From Paralcaligenes sp. KSB-10 (GTDB taxonomy: Bacteria > Pseudomonadota > Gammaproteobacteria > Burkholderiales > Burkholderiaceae_B): a stretch of 64,000 bases of DNA. The stretch's first letter is position 1. Each line of letters opens with the position of its first letter. Location of the stretch: assembly GCF_021266465.1 (NCBI RefSeq), contig NZ_CP089848.1:558001-622000 (forward strand). Direction: 5' to 3'. Under the pieces are notes generated by a model that was given only the letters and a program-made list of their open reading frames with translations, did no database searches and was not told where the DNA came from. This document shows positions 22,583 to 33,727 of the stretch, one piece after another. The position numbers and the translations under genes are program-made.

Positions 22583-23983
22583 ATGGTTCCATCAAAGTCG
22601 GACGCATTCGTTTTTTTTGGGGCTACCGGCGACCTGGCCTACAAGCAGATTTTCCCCGCGCTGCAGGCCATGATTCGTCACGGGCATCTCGATATACCTG
22701 TCATCGGCCTGGGCAAATCTGCCTGGAGCATCGATCAATTCATCGCCCGGGCGCGCGACAGCATTGAAAAACACAGCACGCTGGACAGCGATGCCTTCAA
22801 TAAGCTCTCGGCGCGGCTCCAATACATCAGCGGCGACTACCTCGACGACGCCACTTACCAGAAGCTGCATGCGGCATTGGGCAAGGCAACGCAGCCTTTG
22901 CACTACCTGGCCGTGCCACCCGAACTGTTCGGGACGGTCGTAAAGGGTTTGTCCAAGTCGGGCTGCGCCAAAAATGCCCGTGTGATTGTCGAAAAACCTT
23001 TCGGCCGCGACCTCCCTTCGGCACAGGCGCTCAACCGGTTGCTGATGGAATCATTCCCCGCCGAGGCGATATTTCGGGTCGATCATTATCTGGGCAAGGA
23101 ACCGGTTCAGAATCTTCTTTATTTCCGTTTTGCAAATGCACTGCTCGACCCCATCTGGAATTGCAATCATATAGAAAGCATTCAAATCACCATGGCCGAA
23201 TCATTTGGCGTGCAGGGGCGTGGAAGCTTTTATGAAAGCGTGGGCGCAATTCGCGATGTAGTACAAAATCATTTACTGCAAGTGGTTTCCCTGCTTGCAA
23301 CCGATGCGCCTGCCGACAATCACCCCGATGCCATGCGCGACGCCAAATTGCAGGCCTTTCTGGCAATGAGGCCTATCGCGCCTGACGAGGCGGTTCGCGG
23401 CCAGTTCAAAGGCTATCTCAAAGAGCCCGGCGTAGCACCCGATTCGCAGACAGAAACGTTCGTTGCTTTGTGTCTGCATATAGACAACGAGCGTTGGTCA
23501 GGTGTGCCATTTTATATCCGCGCCGGCAAACAGTTGCCGGTGACGGGAACTGAGGTCATGGTGAAGCTCAAGCGTCCTTCGCACGGTATTTTCGACGCCA
23601 CAGTGCCCGGGCAGGCGAATTATTTTCGTTTTCGGATCAGCCCCGACGTTCTCATCTCGGTGGGCGCCCGCGTGAAGAAGCCCGGCGAAGCCATGACGGG
23701 CCAGGTTGTAGAGCTTGTTGCACACCGCCATCCTTGCGACGAAATGTCGCCGTATGAAAGGTTGCTTGGCGACGCCCTCCAAGGTGATGCATCGCTGTTC
23801 GCCCGCTACGACAGCATAGAAGCGGCCTGGCGAACTGTCGCGCCCCTTCTCGGAAACACGGTGCCGCTCGAGGAATACGAACCGCAGACCTGGGGCCCGC
23901 CTCTGGCACGGCAGATGATCCGGGATGACGAAGGCTGGCATAACCCCGCATCGACGGAGGAAAATGATGGTAAGGTCGGCTGA
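22583..23983 (+). CDS. zwf: glucose-6-phosphate 1-dehydrogenase
   Basis: A 466-residue enzyme oxidising glucose-6-phosphate to 6-phosphogluconolactone with NAD(P)+. The dinucleotide motif [15 protein letters not shown] lies at the N-terminus, [14 protein letters not shown] carries the catalytic His/Lys signature, and [15 protein letters not shown] is in the C-terminal half. GGAGG from the gnd end serves as its ribosome site. No 6-phosphogluconolactonase gene is seen in the operon. Confidence 0.95.
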   Translation: MVPSKSDAFVFFGATGDLAYKQIFPALQAMIRHGHLDIPVIGLGKSAWSIDQFIARARDSIEKHSTLDSDAFNKLSARLQYISGDYLDDATYQKLHAALGKATQPLHYLAVPPELFGTVVKGLSKSGCAKNARVIVEKPFGRDLPSAQALNRLLMESFPAEAIFRVDHYLGKEPVQNLLYFRFANALLDPIWNCNHIESIQITMAESFGVQGRGSFYESVGAIRDVVQNHLLQVVSLLATDAPADNHPDAMRDAKLQAFLAMRPIAPDEAVRGQFKGYLKEPGVAPDSQTETFVALCLHIDNERWSGVPFYIRAGKQLPVTGTEVMVKLKRPSHGIFDATVPGQANYFRFRISPDVLISVGARVKKPGEAMTGQVVELVAHRHPCDEMSPYERLLGDALQGDASLFARYDSIEAAWRTVAPLLGNTVPLEEYEPQTWGPPLARQMIRDDEGWHNPASTEENDGKVG

Positions 23984-24677
23984 ACTGATTTTCCTGCTTG
24001 ACGTCGATAACACGCTGCTGGACAACGACCGCCTGCGAGACGATCTCATGCATCATCTTGCCCATGAATTCGGAGCACAGAACCGGGACCGATACAGCGA
24101 GATTCTGGAAGACCTGCGATCGGAACTCGGCTATGTGGATTACCTGGGCGCCATGCAACGCTACCGGCTCGCAGACATGAATGATCCGCGGTTATTGCTG
24201 ATGTCCGAGTTTCTCATGGACTACCCTTTTGCCGATCTGGTATACCCCGGTGCGCTTGACGCTGTTGCACATCTGGGCAACTGGGGCAAGACGGTCATTC
24301 TGTCGGATGGCGATGTCATTTTCCAGCCGCGGAAGATCCAGCGTTCCGGACTCTGGAACGCGGTGGAAGGTCGAGTACTGATTTATGTGCACAAAGAACA
24401 AATGCTCAATGCTGTCGCACAACGCTATCCTGCCCGGCGCTACGTCATGGTGGATGACAAATTGCGCATTCTTGCGGCCATGAAACAGATCTGGAAAGAG
24501 CGCCTTACAACAGTCTTTCCACGCCAGGGCCATTACGCGCTCGACCCCAAGAATATTGCTGAATATCCCCCGGCCGATCTTGCCGTCGAACATATCGGCG
24601 ACCTGATCAATCACGATTTTTCTGCACTGTGCGATGCGCCTGAACCCGCTCGTGCACGCCAACGAGGTACTCCATGA
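23964..24677 (+). CDS. HAD-superfamily hydrolase
   Basis: A 237-residue haloacid dehalogenase-like phosphatase. Motif I is [13 protein letters not shown], motif II is VILSDGD, and the third/fourth motif region is [15 protein letters not shown]. The start at 23964 overlaps zwf by 20 bases and has GGAGG four bases upstream. Its place between zwf and tal suggests a sugar-phosphate phosphatase or a metabolite-repair role, but the substrate is unknown. Confidence 0.85.
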   Translation: MMVRSAELIFLLDVDNTLLDNDRLRDDLMHHLAHEFGAQNRDRYSEILEDLRSELGYVDYLGAMQRYRLADMNDPRLLLMSEFLMDYPFADLVYPGALDAVAHLGNWGKTVILSDGDVIFQPRKIQRSGLWNAVEGRVLIYVHKEQMLNAVAQRYPARRYVMVDDKLRILAAMKQIWKERLTTVFPRQGHYALDPKNIAEYPPADLAVEHIGDLINHDFSALCDAPEPARARQRGTP

Positions 24678-25783
24678 AAGCGACAACTCAACTACATGAG
24701 CTCGGCCAAAGCCTGTGGCTCGACAACATTACCCGGGAATTGCTCAATAGCGGTACGCTGCAACGCTACTGCTCCGAATTTTCGATAACCGGGCTGACGT
24801 CGAACCCCACTATTTTCGACCAGGCCATTCGAAATACCGCAGCTTACGACGAAGCCATTCAGCAAAAAGTGAAGGAAGGAAAATCAGGCGAAACCCTGTT
24901 TTTTGAACTGGCGCTGGAAGACCTGACACGGGCTGCCGCACTCTTTCGCCCTGCTTATGACGCGAGCAACGGCATCGACGGCTGGGTTTCCCTTGAGGTG
25001 TCTCCATTGCTGGCCGACGACGCAGCCGGAACGATCGAAGAAGCCAGGCGCTTGCATGCCCAGGCGCACTGCCCCAATCTGTTCATCAAGATTCCCGGCA
25101 CTGCGGCAGGCATCCATGCCATTGAAGAGTCGATCTTTGCGGGCATTCCGATCAATGTCACTTTGCTGTTTTCGCGTGAGCAATATATTGCGGCGGCCGA
25201 TGCATACTGGCGCGGTATTCAACGCAGGATCGATACGGGCCTTGATCCCAAGGTCAATTCCGTAGCGTCGATCTTTGTAAGTCGCTGGGATAAGGCGGTA
25301 ATCGACAAGGTTCCGCCGGAGCTGCGCAACCGATTGGGTGTAGCCATTGCCCGGCGCAGCTACAAAACTTATTGTGAACGGTTTGCATCTGAAGAATGGC
25401 GCAAACTTGCCAAAGCAGGCGCCCTGCCCCAGCGTCTGCTATGGGCCAGCACCGGCACAAAAGACCCGCAATTCCCGGATACGTTTTACATCGAGGCATT
25501 GGCTGCGCCGAACACCATCAATACCATGCCGGAAAATACATTGCATGCCTTTGCCGAACATGGTGAGTTGGCGGGCGCCATGCAGGAAGACGGCGGCGAT
25601 GCCGAGTCGGTGCTGGCCAAGTTTTCGCAAGCAGGTGTGGATGTGACGGCGCTTGCCGCCCAGCTTCAGACCGAGGGCGCACAGTCTTTCAGCAAATCCT
25701 GGAGCGACCTGATGGCGGTCCTTGCATCCAAAAGTACGGATTTGGATAAGCCTGCCAACCGGAAATCGGGAGGCCATTCATGA
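24674..25783 (+). CDS. tal: transaldolase
   Basis: A 369-residue transaldolase of the longer (about 370-residue) type. The Schiff-base lysine is Lys139 in [13 protein letters not shown]. Other landmarks are [30 protein letters not shown] and [20 protein letters not shown]. It transfers a dihydroxyacetone unit between sedoheptulose-7-phosphate and glyceraldehyde-3-phosphate. ATGA overlaps both with the HAD gene before and with pgi after. Tal-Pgi fusions are known in some proteobacteria; here the two are separate but coupled. Confidence 0.93.
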   Translation: MKATTQLHELGQSLWLDNITRELLNSGTLQRYCSEFSITGLTSNPTIFDQAIRNTAAYDEAIQQKVKEGKSGETLFFELALEDLTRAAALFRPAYDASNGIDGWVSLEVSPLLADDAAGTIEEARRLHAQAHCPNLFIKIPGTAAGIHAIEESIFAGIPINVTLLFSREQYIAAADAYWRGIQRRIDTGLDPKVNSVASIFVSRWDKAVIDKVPPELRNRLGVAIARRSYKTYCERFASEEWRKLAKAGALPQRLLWASTGTKDPQFPDTFYIEALAAPNTINTMPENTLHAFAEHGELAGAMQEDGGDAESVLAKFSQAGVDVTALAAQLQTEGAQSFSKSWSDLMAVLASKSTDLDKPANRKSGGHS

Positions 25784-27429
25784 ACCAGCCTGTTGTCCAT
25801 TCACGGCCGCCGCTGACCCAAGGCCCGGCATGGGAAGCACTGCATGCGCATTATCAAAAAACGCGCACGCTGCATCTGCGGCAGTTGTTCAACGACGATC
25901 CGCAGCGTGGCGAGCGCTTTGCCGTCGAAGCCTGCGGGCTTTACCTAGATTATTCCAAAAATCGCATCACCGCTGAGACGATCGGACTTCTCCTGCAGTT
26001 GGCCGAAGAATGCAAGCTTGGCGAACGCATCAAAGCCATGTTCACTGGCCAGAAAATCAACGTGACCGAGCGGCGCGCGGTGCTGCACACGGCGCTGCGC
26101 GCTCCCAAAGAAGAACGGATCATGCTCGATGGCATCGACGTTGTCGCGGAAGTGCACGCGGTCCTCGAAAAAATGGCCGATTTCACGCACAAGATTCATA
26201 ACAAAGAATGGCTGGGCTACACCGGCTTGCCGATTCGCAATGTCATCAATATTGGTATCGGCGGATCCGATCTCGGACCGGTCATGGCTTACGAGGCGCT
26301 GCGCTACTATAGCCGGCGTGAAATGACCTTCCATTTCGTGTCGAATATAGACGGCACCGATTTCATAGAAGCCACGCGCGACCTGAACCCCGAAGAAACC
26401 CTGTTTATTATCTGCTCGAAAACATTCAAGACACTCGAGACGCTGACCAATGCGCATACGGCTCGCGAATGGGTTTTGAGCAAGATGGGCGATGAGCGTG
26501 CAATAGCGCAGCATTTTGTTGCTGTTTCGACCAATGCCGAAGGTGTTGCCAAATTTGGAATTGACGCCAGGCATATGTTTGGCTTGTGGGACTGGGACGG
26601 CGGGCGCTACTCCATGGATTCGGCCATTGGCCTGTCCACCATGCTTGCCATTGGGCCAGAGAATTTTCAGGCCATGCTCTCTGGCTACCGTGCCATGGAC
26701 CAACATTTCCGCAGCACGCCATTCAGCCGGAACCTGCCGGTCCTGATGGGTCTGCTTGCCGTCTGGCACAACAATTTCCTTGACGCGCAGACAGTAGCGG
26801 TGCTGCCTTATGAACAATACTTGAAACGCTTTCCGGCGTACCTTCAACAATTGACGATGGAAAGCAACGGCAAGCACGTTACGCTCGATGGCACTAAAGT
26901 CGATTATCAAACAGGGCCGGTATATTGGGGCGAGCCCGGCACCAACGGCCAGCATTCCTTCTACCAGCTTATCCATCAGGGCACCAGGTTGGTTCCCTGC
27001 GATTTTATCGGCTTTTGCCAGGCTTTGAATCCCCTGGAGCATCATCACGACCTGCTGATGGCCAATCTGTTCGCGCAGACCGAGGCCTTGGCATTCGGTA
27101 AAACGGAAGAAGAAGTCAAAGCCGAAGGGACACCCGATTGGCTGGTGCCCCATCGTGTTTTCGAAGGCAACCGCCCCACCAACACCCTGCTTGCCGAACG
27201 GCTGACTCCCGAAACACTGGGATGCCTGGTGGCTCTGTACGAGCATAGCGTCTTCACGCAAGGCGCTATCTGGAATATAGATTCGTTCGACCAATGGGGT
27301 GTGGAATTGGGCAAGGCATTGGCCGAGCGAACCATCCCCGAACTGGAAAGTCCACAGGAACCGAAGCTTTCGCATGACAGTTCAAGCAACGCCCTGATTC
27401 GGCGCTATCGCAGGCTTAAGAAACGCTAG
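25780..27429 (+). CDS. pgi: glucose-6-phosphate isomerase
   Basis: A 549-residue full-length isomerase interconverting glucose-6-phosphate and fructose-6-phosphate. Signatures are [49 protein letters not shown] and the C-terminal [13 protein letters not shown]. It starts within the tal stop (ATGA). It closes the pentose cycle by returning fructose-6-phosphate to glucose-6-phosphate. Confidence 0.95.
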   Translation: MNQPVVHSRPPLTQGPAWEALHAHYQKTRTLHLRQLFNDDPQRGERFAVEACGLYLDYSKNRITAETIGLLLQLAEECKLGERIKAMFTGQKINVTERRAVLHTALRAPKEERIMLDGIDVVAEVHAVLEKMADFTHKIHNKEWLGYTGLPIRNVINIGIGGSDLGPVMAYEALRYYSRREMTFHFVSNIDGTDFIEATRDLNPEETLFIICSKTFKTLETLTNAHTAREWVLSKMGDERAIAQHFVAVSTNAEGVAKFGIDARHMFGLWDWDGGRYSMDSAIGLSTMLAIGPENFQAMLSGYRAMDQHFRSTPFSRNLPVLMGLLAVWHNNFLDAQTVAVLPYEQYLKRFPAYLQQLTMESNGKHVTLDGTKVDYQTGPVYWGEPGTNGQHSFYQLIHQGTRLVPCDFIGFCQALNPLEHHHDLLMANLFAQTEALAFGKTEEEVKAEGTPDWLVPHRVFEGNRPTNTLLAERLTPETLGCLVALYEHSVFTQGAIWNIDSFDQWGVELGKALAERTIPELESPQEPKLSHDSSSNALIRRYRRLKKR

Positions 27430-27455
27430 AAGACAGAGCGGCGGTTTCCGCCATC

Positions 27456-27483
27456 CGGCATTACCCTGTGATGCCGACTTTTT
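27456..27483 (+). terminator. weak intrinsic terminator or attenuator after pgi
   Basis: A CGGCAT/ATGCCG stem with a 9-base loop is followed by ACTTTTT. The 6-bp stem and five T residues suggest partial termination between pgi and the DUF2090 gene. The operon may therefore be split or attenuated here. Confidence 0.5.
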
Positions 27484-27505
27484 AGAGTTTATGAAAGGAT
27501 CCATC

Positions 27506-28429
27506 ATGAACAGAGGTTACAACAAGCCGCTATATCTGCTGCCCTTCGATCACCGCCAATCCTACGTAACCGGCATGTTCAAGTTTGAACCGCCGCTTGG
27601 ACAGCAAGAACACGATGCCGTAGCCGACAGCAAGCAACTGATTTATGAAGGCTTCCGGCAAGCGCTGACGCAGGGCGTGCCGTCCAACTATGCGGCGCTT
27701 CTGGTCGACGAAGAATTTGGTTCGGCCGTGTTGCGCGATGCCTTGAAGCACGGTTACGCCACCGCCTTATCTGTCGAAAAAAGCGGTGTCGATGAATTTG
27801 AATTTGAATACGGCAACGATTACGCGAGCCACATCGAAACCTTCAAGCCTGTTTTCGCGAAAATCCTGGTGCGCTACAACCCGGAAGGAGACGAGGCGCT
27901 CAACCGGCGCCAGACCACCCGGATCCGACAACTTTCCGAATACTGTCAGAGCGCGCAACAATTGTTCATGTTCGAATTATTGGTGCCGGCGACCCCTGCG
28001 CAGATCGATCGCACAGGAAAAGACAAGAATGCCTATGACGTACAGCTTCGCCCCGAACTGATGCGACAGTCCATCGAAGCTTTACAGGACGCCGGCATCG
28101 AACCCGATGTCTGGAAAATTGAAGGGCTCGATCGCCGCCAGGATTGTGAGCGGATCGTACAAAGCGTGCGCAGAAACGGGCGTGACGATGTGTGCTGCAT
28201 CGTGCTGGGGCGTGGCGCGGATGAATCGAAAGTGGCGGCTTGGCTAAAGACCGCGGCCACGGTACCCGGTTTCACCGGCTTTGCCGTGGGACGCACCAGT
28301 TTTTGGGATGCCGTCGCCGATTACCGGGCCGGCAAGTCAAATCGGCACGACGCCCGTGCGCGAATAGCCTCCCGCTATAGCGAGTGGGTACATATATTCG
28401 AGCAGGCGCGCAGCGGCCAGCCTAGTTGA
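27506..28429 (+). CDS. DUF2090-domain protein (LacD/IolC-aldolase-like)
   Basis: A 307-residue TIM-barrel-like protein. LYLLPFDHRQSYVTGMFKFE opens the domain, then LLVDEEFGSAVLRDAL, KILVRYNPEGDEALNR and WKIEGLDRRQDCERIV. DUF2090 is found alone or as the C-terminal part of IolC fusions and is related to tagatose-bisphosphate/deoxyketogluconate-phosphate aldolases. An aldolase acting on a ketose phosphate is a reasonable inference here, between pgi and tkt. AAAGGA precedes the ATG at 27506. Confidence 0.85.
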   Translation: MNRGYNKPLYLLPFDHRQSYVTGMFKFEPPLGQQEHDAVADSKQLIYEGFRQALTQGVPSNYAALLVDEEFGSAVLRDALKHGYATALSVEKSGVDEFEFEYGNDYASHIETFKPVFAKILVRYNPEGDEALNRRQTTRIRQLSEYCQSAQQLFMFELLVPATPAQIDRTGKDKNAYDVQLRPELMRQSIEALQDAGIEPDVWKIEGLDRRQDCERIVQSVRRNGRDDVCCIVLGRGADESKVAAWLKTAATVPGFTGFAVGRTSFWDAVADYRAGKSNRHDARARIASRYSEWVHIFEQARSGQPS

Positions 28430-28441
28430 AATCAGAATAAC

Positions 28442-28459
28442 CGGATGCCGCGGTATCCG
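28442..28459. repeat. near-perfect 18-bp palindrome just upstream of tkt
   Basis: CGGATGCCGCGGTATCCG pairs along its whole length apart from one G-T position. It ends 16 bases before the tkt ATG, adjoining its GGAG site. It may be an operator or an RNA fold controlling tkt translation; neither is shown. Confidence 0.35.
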
Positions 28460-28475
28460 ATTGGAGCAAACCATA

Positions 28476-30557
28476 ATGGAACAGGCACACCTCGATCAGC
28501 TTTGCATCAATACCCTGCGTACGCTATCTATCGATGCGGTACAGAAGGCACAATCAGGCCATCCAGGCACGCCGATGGATGCCGCGCCGACCGCCTATTG
28601 CTTATGGCAGCGCTTTCTGAAATATGATCCGCAGGACCCGGGCTGGCCAAACCGCGACCGCTTCGTACTGTCGGCCGGCCATGCCTGCGCTTTGCTCTAC
28701 AGCCTGTTGCATCTGTCCGGCGTCAAAGCCGGCAGCCCCAGTTATCCGCCCGGCGACCGTCTTGCGGTCACGCTCGATGATCTGATGACTTTTCGCCAGG
28801 CCGGCAGCCGATGCACGGGCCATCCGGAACACGGTTGGACCTCGGGCGTGGAAACCACCACCGGCCCGCTCGGCCAGGGAGCCGCCACCAGTGTCGGCAT
28901 GGCTATTGCGGAACGCTGGCTGGCAGCTACCTATAACCGCCCCGGCTACGATCTGTTCAACCATAATGTCTACGCCTTGTGCAGCGACGGCGACATCATG
29001 GAAGGGGTCTGCAGCGAAGCTGCCTCGCTGGCGGCGCATCTGAAACTATCCAATCTATGCTGGATATACGACGACAATCACATTTCCATTGAGGGCTCGA
29101 CCAGCCTTACTTTTACAGAAGATGTGGCGGCCAGGTTTATCGCCTATGGATGGAACGTGGCAAGGGTGAGCGATGCAAACGACCTGGCCGCGCTGTCTGC
29201 GGGCTACCAGGCTTTTCTGGATACGCACGACCGCCCTACTCTTATCGTGGTTCAAAGCCACATCGGCTACGGAGCGCCACATAAGCAAGACACACGCGAG
29301 GCGCACGGCGAACCGCTCGGCGCCGAGGAGGTGCGGCTGGCCAAGGAATTCTACGGCTGCAATCCCGATGCCCAGTTCGACATTCCGGAAGGCGTGGTTG
29401 CACATTTCAACGCGCATTTGGGCCGGCGCGGTCTTGGAGAACGCACGGCCTGGGAAGCATTGTTTTCCGCCTATCGGACTCAATACCCGGATCTTGCCGA
29501 CCAAATCCAGCAGATGCAACAGCGCGACCTGCCAGCCGGCTGGGATGCCGCCCTACCCACATTCGCGGCAGATGAAAAGGGTGTCGCAACACGCGATTCG
29601 TCCGGGCAGGTACTGAACGCCATTGCAGCCAGAATGCCTTGGCTGCTTGGCGGTTCGGCGGATCTGTCGCCATCGACAAAAACCAATCTGAAGTTTGAGT
29701 TCGCGGGCGATTTCCAGGAGCCAGGGCATGAACAGAATGCCAGTTATCGGGGCCGCAACTTTCATTTCGGCCTTCGCGAGCATGCGATGTGCGCCATAGG
29801 CAACGGCATGAGCCTGTCGAAAGTAAGGCCTTATGTTTCCAGCTTTCTCATTTTCACCGACTACTGCCGTGCGGCCCTCCGGCTTAGCGCAATGATGGAG
29901 CTCCCGCTTATTTCCATCTGGACGCACGATTCCATCAGTCTGGGCGAAGACGGACCCACTCATCAACCCATCGAGCAGCTTGCGTCGCTGCGCGCCATGC
30001 CGGGCATGTTGCTGCTGCGACCCGCCGATGCCAACGAAGTCGTGCAAGCATGGCGAGTCATCATGCAGCTCAAAGACACTCCAGTTTGCCTGGTACTGAC
30101 GCGGCAATCGGTTCCCACCCTGGACCGTTCGAAATACGCAAGCGCAAGCGGCGTGGCACTGGGCGCCTATACCGTTGCCGATTCGCCCGACGGCAAGCCG
30201 GATGTCCTGCTGCTGGGCACCGGCAGTGAGGTGGCCCTTTGCGTCAGCGCATACGAGCAACTGGCTGCCGAGGGCATCAAGGCGCGCGTCGTCAGCATGC
30301 CGTCGTGGCAGCTATTCGAAAAGCAGCCACAGGAATATCGAGACAAGATATTGCCACCCGGGATCCGCGCTCGCGTGGCTGTCGAAGAAGCTTCTGTTTT
30401 TGGCTGGGAGCGCTACACAGGCTTCGATGGTGCCATTCTCGGCATGCATACGTTCGGCATGTCCGCGCCCATGAAAGCCGTGACGCAGCATTTCGGATTC
30501 GAGCCGGCACATGTCGTTGCCGCAGCCAAGGCACAGATGGCGCACCACTCATCATAG
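28476..30557 (+). CDS. tkt: transketolase
   Basis: A 693-residue full-length thiamine-diphosphate enzyme. The cofactor motif is [18 protein letters not shown] with NHISIEGST. The N-terminal [15 protein letters not shown], the central HTGPLGQG-like [17 protein letters not shown], and [12 protein letters not shown]-like [16 protein letters not shown] also match. It moves two-carbon units between pentose, tetrose and hexose phosphates. The start at 28476 is placed after GGAG; a TTG fifteen bases upstream in frame lacks a site. Confidence 0.95.
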   Translation: MEQAHLDQLCINTLRTLSIDAVQKAQSGHPGTPMDAAPTAYCLWQRFLKYDPQDPGWPNRDRFVLSAGHACALLYSLLHLSGVKAGSPSYPPGDRLAVTLDDLMTFRQAGSRCTGHPEHGWTSGVETTTGPLGQGAATSVGMAIAERWLAATYNRPGYDLFNHNVYALCSDGDIMEGVCSEAASLAAHLKLSNLCWIYDDNHISIEGSTSLTFTEDVAARFIAYGWNVARVSDANDLAALSAGYQAFLDTHDRPTLIVVQSHIGYGAPHKQDTREAHGEPLGAEEVRLAKEFYGCNPDAQFDIPEGVVAHFNAHLGRRGLGERTAWEALFSAYRTQYPDLADQIQQMQQRDLPAGWDAALPTFAADEKGVATRDSSGQVLNAIAARMPWLLGGSADLSPSTKTNLKFEFAGDFQEPGHEQNASYRGRNFHFGLREHAMCAIGNGMSLSKVRPYVSSFLIFTDYCRAALRLSAMMELPLISIWTHDSISLGEDGPTHQPIEQLASLRAMPGMLLLRPADANEVVQAWRVIMQLKDTPVCLVLTRQSVPTLDRSKYASASGVALGAYTVADSPDGKPDVLLLGTGSEVALCVSAYEQLAAEGIKARVVSMPSWQLFEKQPQEYRDKILPPGIRARVAVEEASVFGWERYTGFDGAILGMHTFGMSAPMKAVTQHFGFEPAHVVAAAKAQMAHHSS

Positions 30558-30585
30558 ATCGGCAATCCGCAAGCAAGGTGAAAAA

Positions 30586-32250
30586 ATGAAACAGGTAAAC
30601 AATACAGTCACCCAAATAAGCCCCTTGGCAGGAAAGCCGGCGCCCGCGGCCTTGCTGGTCAATGTCGCCAAGCTCGTCACAGCCTATTACAGTGATGCCC
30701 CCGACCCCGCCAACCCTCTGCAACAGGTGGCATTTGGCACCTCCGGCCACCGAGGTTCGGCTTTCGACAGAACATTCAACGAAATGCACGTTCTGGCAAT
30801 CAGCCAGGCTATCTGCCTGTATCGCAAGAAACAGGGCATCGATGGCCCCCTATTCGTAGGTATCGACACCCATGCACTGTCCGAGCCGGCCTTTGCCAGC
30901 GCGCTGGAAGTGCTGGCCGCCAATGGCGTCGAAGTGATGATGGCTGCCCACGGCGAATACACACCGACTCCTGCCGTTTCCCATGCGATTCTGACCTACA
31001 ACAAGAAGCGCAAAACAGGCCTGGCCGATGGCATTGTCATTACGCCGTCGCATAACCCGCCCGACAATGGGGGGTTCAAGTACAACCCGCCCAACGGTGG
31101 GCCGGCGGATACCGATGTAACGGGGTGGATCGAAAAAAAGGCCAATGAAATCCTTAAGAGCGGCTTGCGGAACATACAGCGCATTTCTTTCGAGAAGGCG
31201 TTGCGCGCGCCGACCACCCATCAATACGATTTTCTGAACACCTACGTCAACGATCTCGACACTGTGATCGATATGGGCGCGATTCGCGGCGCCCGCGTAC
31301 GCATGGGCGTGGACCCGCTGGGCGGCGCCGGCGTCCACTACTGGGCGGCCATTGCAGCGCGCTACAAGCTGGACCTGACCGTAGTCAACGAGGCCGTGGA
31401 CTCCACATTCCGCTTCATGACGGTTGATTGGGATGGCAAGATTCGCATGGACCCCTCTTCCTCCTACGCGATGCAAAGCCTGATTGGCATGAAGGATCGT
31501 TTCGACATATCCTTCGCATGCGATACCGACCACGACCGGCACGGAATCGTCACGCACAGCAGCGGCCTGCTGCCGCCCAATCACTATTTGTCGGTGGCGA
31601 TACATTACCTGTTCCAGAATCGGCCCGAATGGAGCAAGCACGCTGCCATCGGAAAAACGGTGGTAAGCAGCCAGATGATCGATAGGGTAAGCGCCAAACT
31701 GGGGCGAAAACTGATCGAGGTGCCTGTGGGGTTTAAATGGTTTGCCGCGGGCCTGCTGGACGGATCGCTGGGCTTTGGCGGCGAAGAAAGCGCCGGCGCA
31801 TCTTTCCTGCGGCGTAATGGCAGCGTCTGGACCACGGACAAGGATGGCCTTGTCCCGGCTCTGCTGTCGGCCGAAATAACGGCCCAGACCGGCCATGATC
31901 CTGGTGAAATCTATCACAATCTGACGCGCGAACTCGGCGACCCCGCCACCGACCGGATTCAGGCAGCCGCAACTCCGGCACAGAAAGATAAATTATCGAA
32001 ACTCTCTCCGCAGCAAGTGAAATCCACGACACTGGCGGGAGAGCCTGTTCAGGCCATCCTCACCCAGGCGCCCGGCAATGGCGCCGCGATCGGCGGCCTG
32101 AAGGTGGTCAGCGAGCACGGATGGTTTGCCGCTCGGCCTTCAGGGACCGAAGACATCTACAAAATATATGCCGAAAGCTTTCGCGGAAAGGATCATTTGC
32201 GCAGCATTCTGGCGGAAGCACAGACTATCGTGGATCAGGCCCTAGGATGA
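30586..32250 (+). CDS. pgm: phosphoglucomutase (alpha-D-glucose phosphate-specific)
   Basis: A 554-residue mutase of the E. coli Pgm type. The phosphoserine loop is [18 protein letters not shown], the metal loop is [13 protein letters not shown], the sugar-specificity loop is [14 protein letters not shown], and the phosphate-binding loop is [15 protein letters not shown]. It interconverts glucose-6-phosphate and glucose-1-phosphate. AAGGTG precedes the ATG at 30586. It is the last gene of the operon and its stop overlaps that of the convergent glucanase gene by 9 bases. Confidence 0.95.
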   Translation: MKQVNNTVTQISPLAGKPAPAALLVNVAKLVTAYYSDAPDPANPLQQVAFGTSGHRGSAFDRTFNEMHVLAISQAICLYRKKQGIDGPLFVGIDTHALSEPAFASALEVLAANGVEVMMAAHGEYTPTPAVSHAILTYNKKRKTGLADGIVITPSHNPPDNGGFKYNPPNGGPADTDVTGWIEKKANEILKSGLRNIQRISFEKALRAPTTHQYDFLNTYVNDLDTVIDMGAIRGARVRMGVDPLGGAGVHYWAAIAARYKLDLTVVNEAVDSTFRFMTVDWDGKIRMDPSSSYAMQSLIGMKDRFDISFACDTDHDRHGIVTHSSGLLPPNHYLSVAIHYLFQNRPEWSKHAAIGKTVVSSQMIDRVSAKLGRKLIEVPVGFKWFAAGLLDGSLGFGGEESAGASFLRRNGSVWTTDKDGLVPALLSAEITAQTGHDPGEIYHNLTRELGDPATDRIQAAATPAQKDKLSKLSPQQVKSTTLAGEPVQAILTQAPGNGAAIGGLKVVSEHGWFAARPSGTEDIYKIYAESFRGKDHLRSILAEAQTIVDQALG

Positions 32251-33537
32251 AAGCCATCCTCCGCCGAATCCAGCACGCCGCAGGCCGCTGCTGAGGTAGG
32301 GGCATTGCTTCATCCACTGCCACAGCAGGCCGGTTCGATAGTTTTCGATCATCAGGACGATGGGCCCCTGATTCAGCCCATAATGCCACGGCGACACCCA
32401 ACTGTACGGATTGCTGGTTTTTTCGGGATGAGTCAGATTGAATGTGGCCTTGAAACCGTAGGGGTTGGCATTTTTCAACTTCACTTCATGAATAAAGTGA
32501 TCGATCGCCGGCAATACAATTTCGGGCGCAAAAGGCAATGACGCAACCACCGCCCATGGGGCTACTGTGCCGTCATCGGGGCCAAAGGGAACACCGCGCC
32601 CGATGTAGTCATAGAACTGGCGCACAATCCCATTGATCTTCAGCGAATCAGGCCCCGGGCCGTCACTGGCGGTGATACCCCAGCAACATTCGCCATAACC
32701 GTTGAATTTGAGCGGGTTGTCGATAGCGTAACGCTGCTGGACATATGTCGCGCGTCGGCTATTCTCGAAATAATCGATGCCCTTGGCACGCATGAATGCG
32801 TCCTGGATGCCGCGAAAATCGACCCAGATATGCGAAAGCTGATGCGTGAATAATGGCCCGGCATAAAGGTAGTCGATGCCGTAGCTATGTTTCCACTCAT
32901 AAGTAGAGGCCCACGCCGCATAGCTGCCTTCGGATAAGGGATATGTCGGTGAACCCAAGCCGAGTATGTAAAGCAGCAGCGCTTCGTCGTAACCTTCCCA
33001 GCGGTATTTAATGAAACCGCTCTCCGGCTTCCAGCCGTGAGTGACCGTATCGCCGCCGTTTTGCGCCCAGTGCCAGTCGGCCCGCCGGTAAAGCTCATCG
33101 GCAAGCTTTCTGATTTCCTGCTCATCGACAGCATCGCCACGGAAATAAACGCCGGCGGTCAAGGCACCAGCCAACAGAAAGGCAGTATCCACCGTCGAAA
33201 GCTCACACTGCCACGCACGCCGTCCGGTTTGCATATCCAGGAAATGATAATAAAACCCCTGGTAGCCTGTCGCATCGGGTTCCGGGCCTTGTGGGCTGTT
33301 CCAAAAAAAACGCAGTGTTGCGAGCGTACGTTCGATCGCCGCCTTGCGTGACATGAATCCGCACTCCACGCCCACCGGGTAGGCCGTCAATGCGAGGCCA
33401 GTGGCCGCAATGCTGGCTGGCCAGCCAGGTGCTGTTTTATCGATCACCAAACCGTTTTCCGGGTTGGCTTCGTGCAAAAAATAAGCGAAAGTTTCGTGCT
33501 GCAGCAGGCGCAATTCAGCGTCGGTGGACAGTTTCAT
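32242..33537 (-). CDS. GH144-like (glucoamylase-family) endo-beta-1,2-glucanase
   Basis: A 431-residue (alpha/alpha)6-barrel type protein of the COG5368 'glucoamylase' family. It has no secretion signal in the chosen frame. Landmarks are [68 protein letters not shown] and [20 protein letters not shown]. Characterised members (GH144) cut linear beta-1,2-glucan, and the family is often beside cyclic beta-1,2-glucan synthase, as here (divergent, 190 bases apart). The lack of an export signal would place it in the cytoplasm, where NdvB acts, so it may trim or recycle glucan. The ATG at 33537 follows GGGAG. Confidence 0.8.
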   Translation of the reverse strand: MKLSTDAELRLLQHETFAYFLHEANPENGLVIDKTAPGWPASIAATGLALTAYPVGVECGFMSRKAAIERTLATLRFFWNSPQGPEPDATGYQGFYYHFLDMQTGRRAWQCELSTVDTAFLLAGALTAGVYFRGDAVDEQEIRKLADELYRRADWHWAQNGGDTVTHGWKPESGFIKYRWEGYDEALLLYILGLGSPTYPLSEGSYAAWASTYEWKHSYGIDYLYAGPLFTHQLSHIWVDFRGIQDAFMRAKGIDYFENSRRATYVQQRYAIDNPLKFNGYGECCWGITASDGPGPDSLKINGIVRQFYDYIGRGVPFGPDDGTVAPWAVVASLPFAPEIVLPAIDHFIHEVKLKNANPYGFKATFNLTHPEKTSNPYSWVSPWHYGLNQGPIVLMIENYRTGLLWQWMKQCPYLSSGLRRAGFGGGWLSS

Positions 33538-33727
33538 ATAGCTTGCTCCCGTACATTCAGACAAATGGAATTCGCATTACATAGTAATCGAGCAGCACAG
33601 TCGTGCCTATCTTTGATAACCGTGCCAAGTATGGAGCCGGGGTTGCTGGCAATAAGGGAGCTATCGGTGTTACTCTGTTTTCAGGAGTCGGGAAAAGGGA
33701 GCAACACAGTACCAAGGAGGTACCGAT

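Noticed and set aside
25945-27375. Long open frame (476 codons) on the minus strand inside pgi
   Set aside because: It is antisense to a full-length, motif-complete pgi and has no recognisable domain. Such frames are common opposite GC-rich coding sequence.
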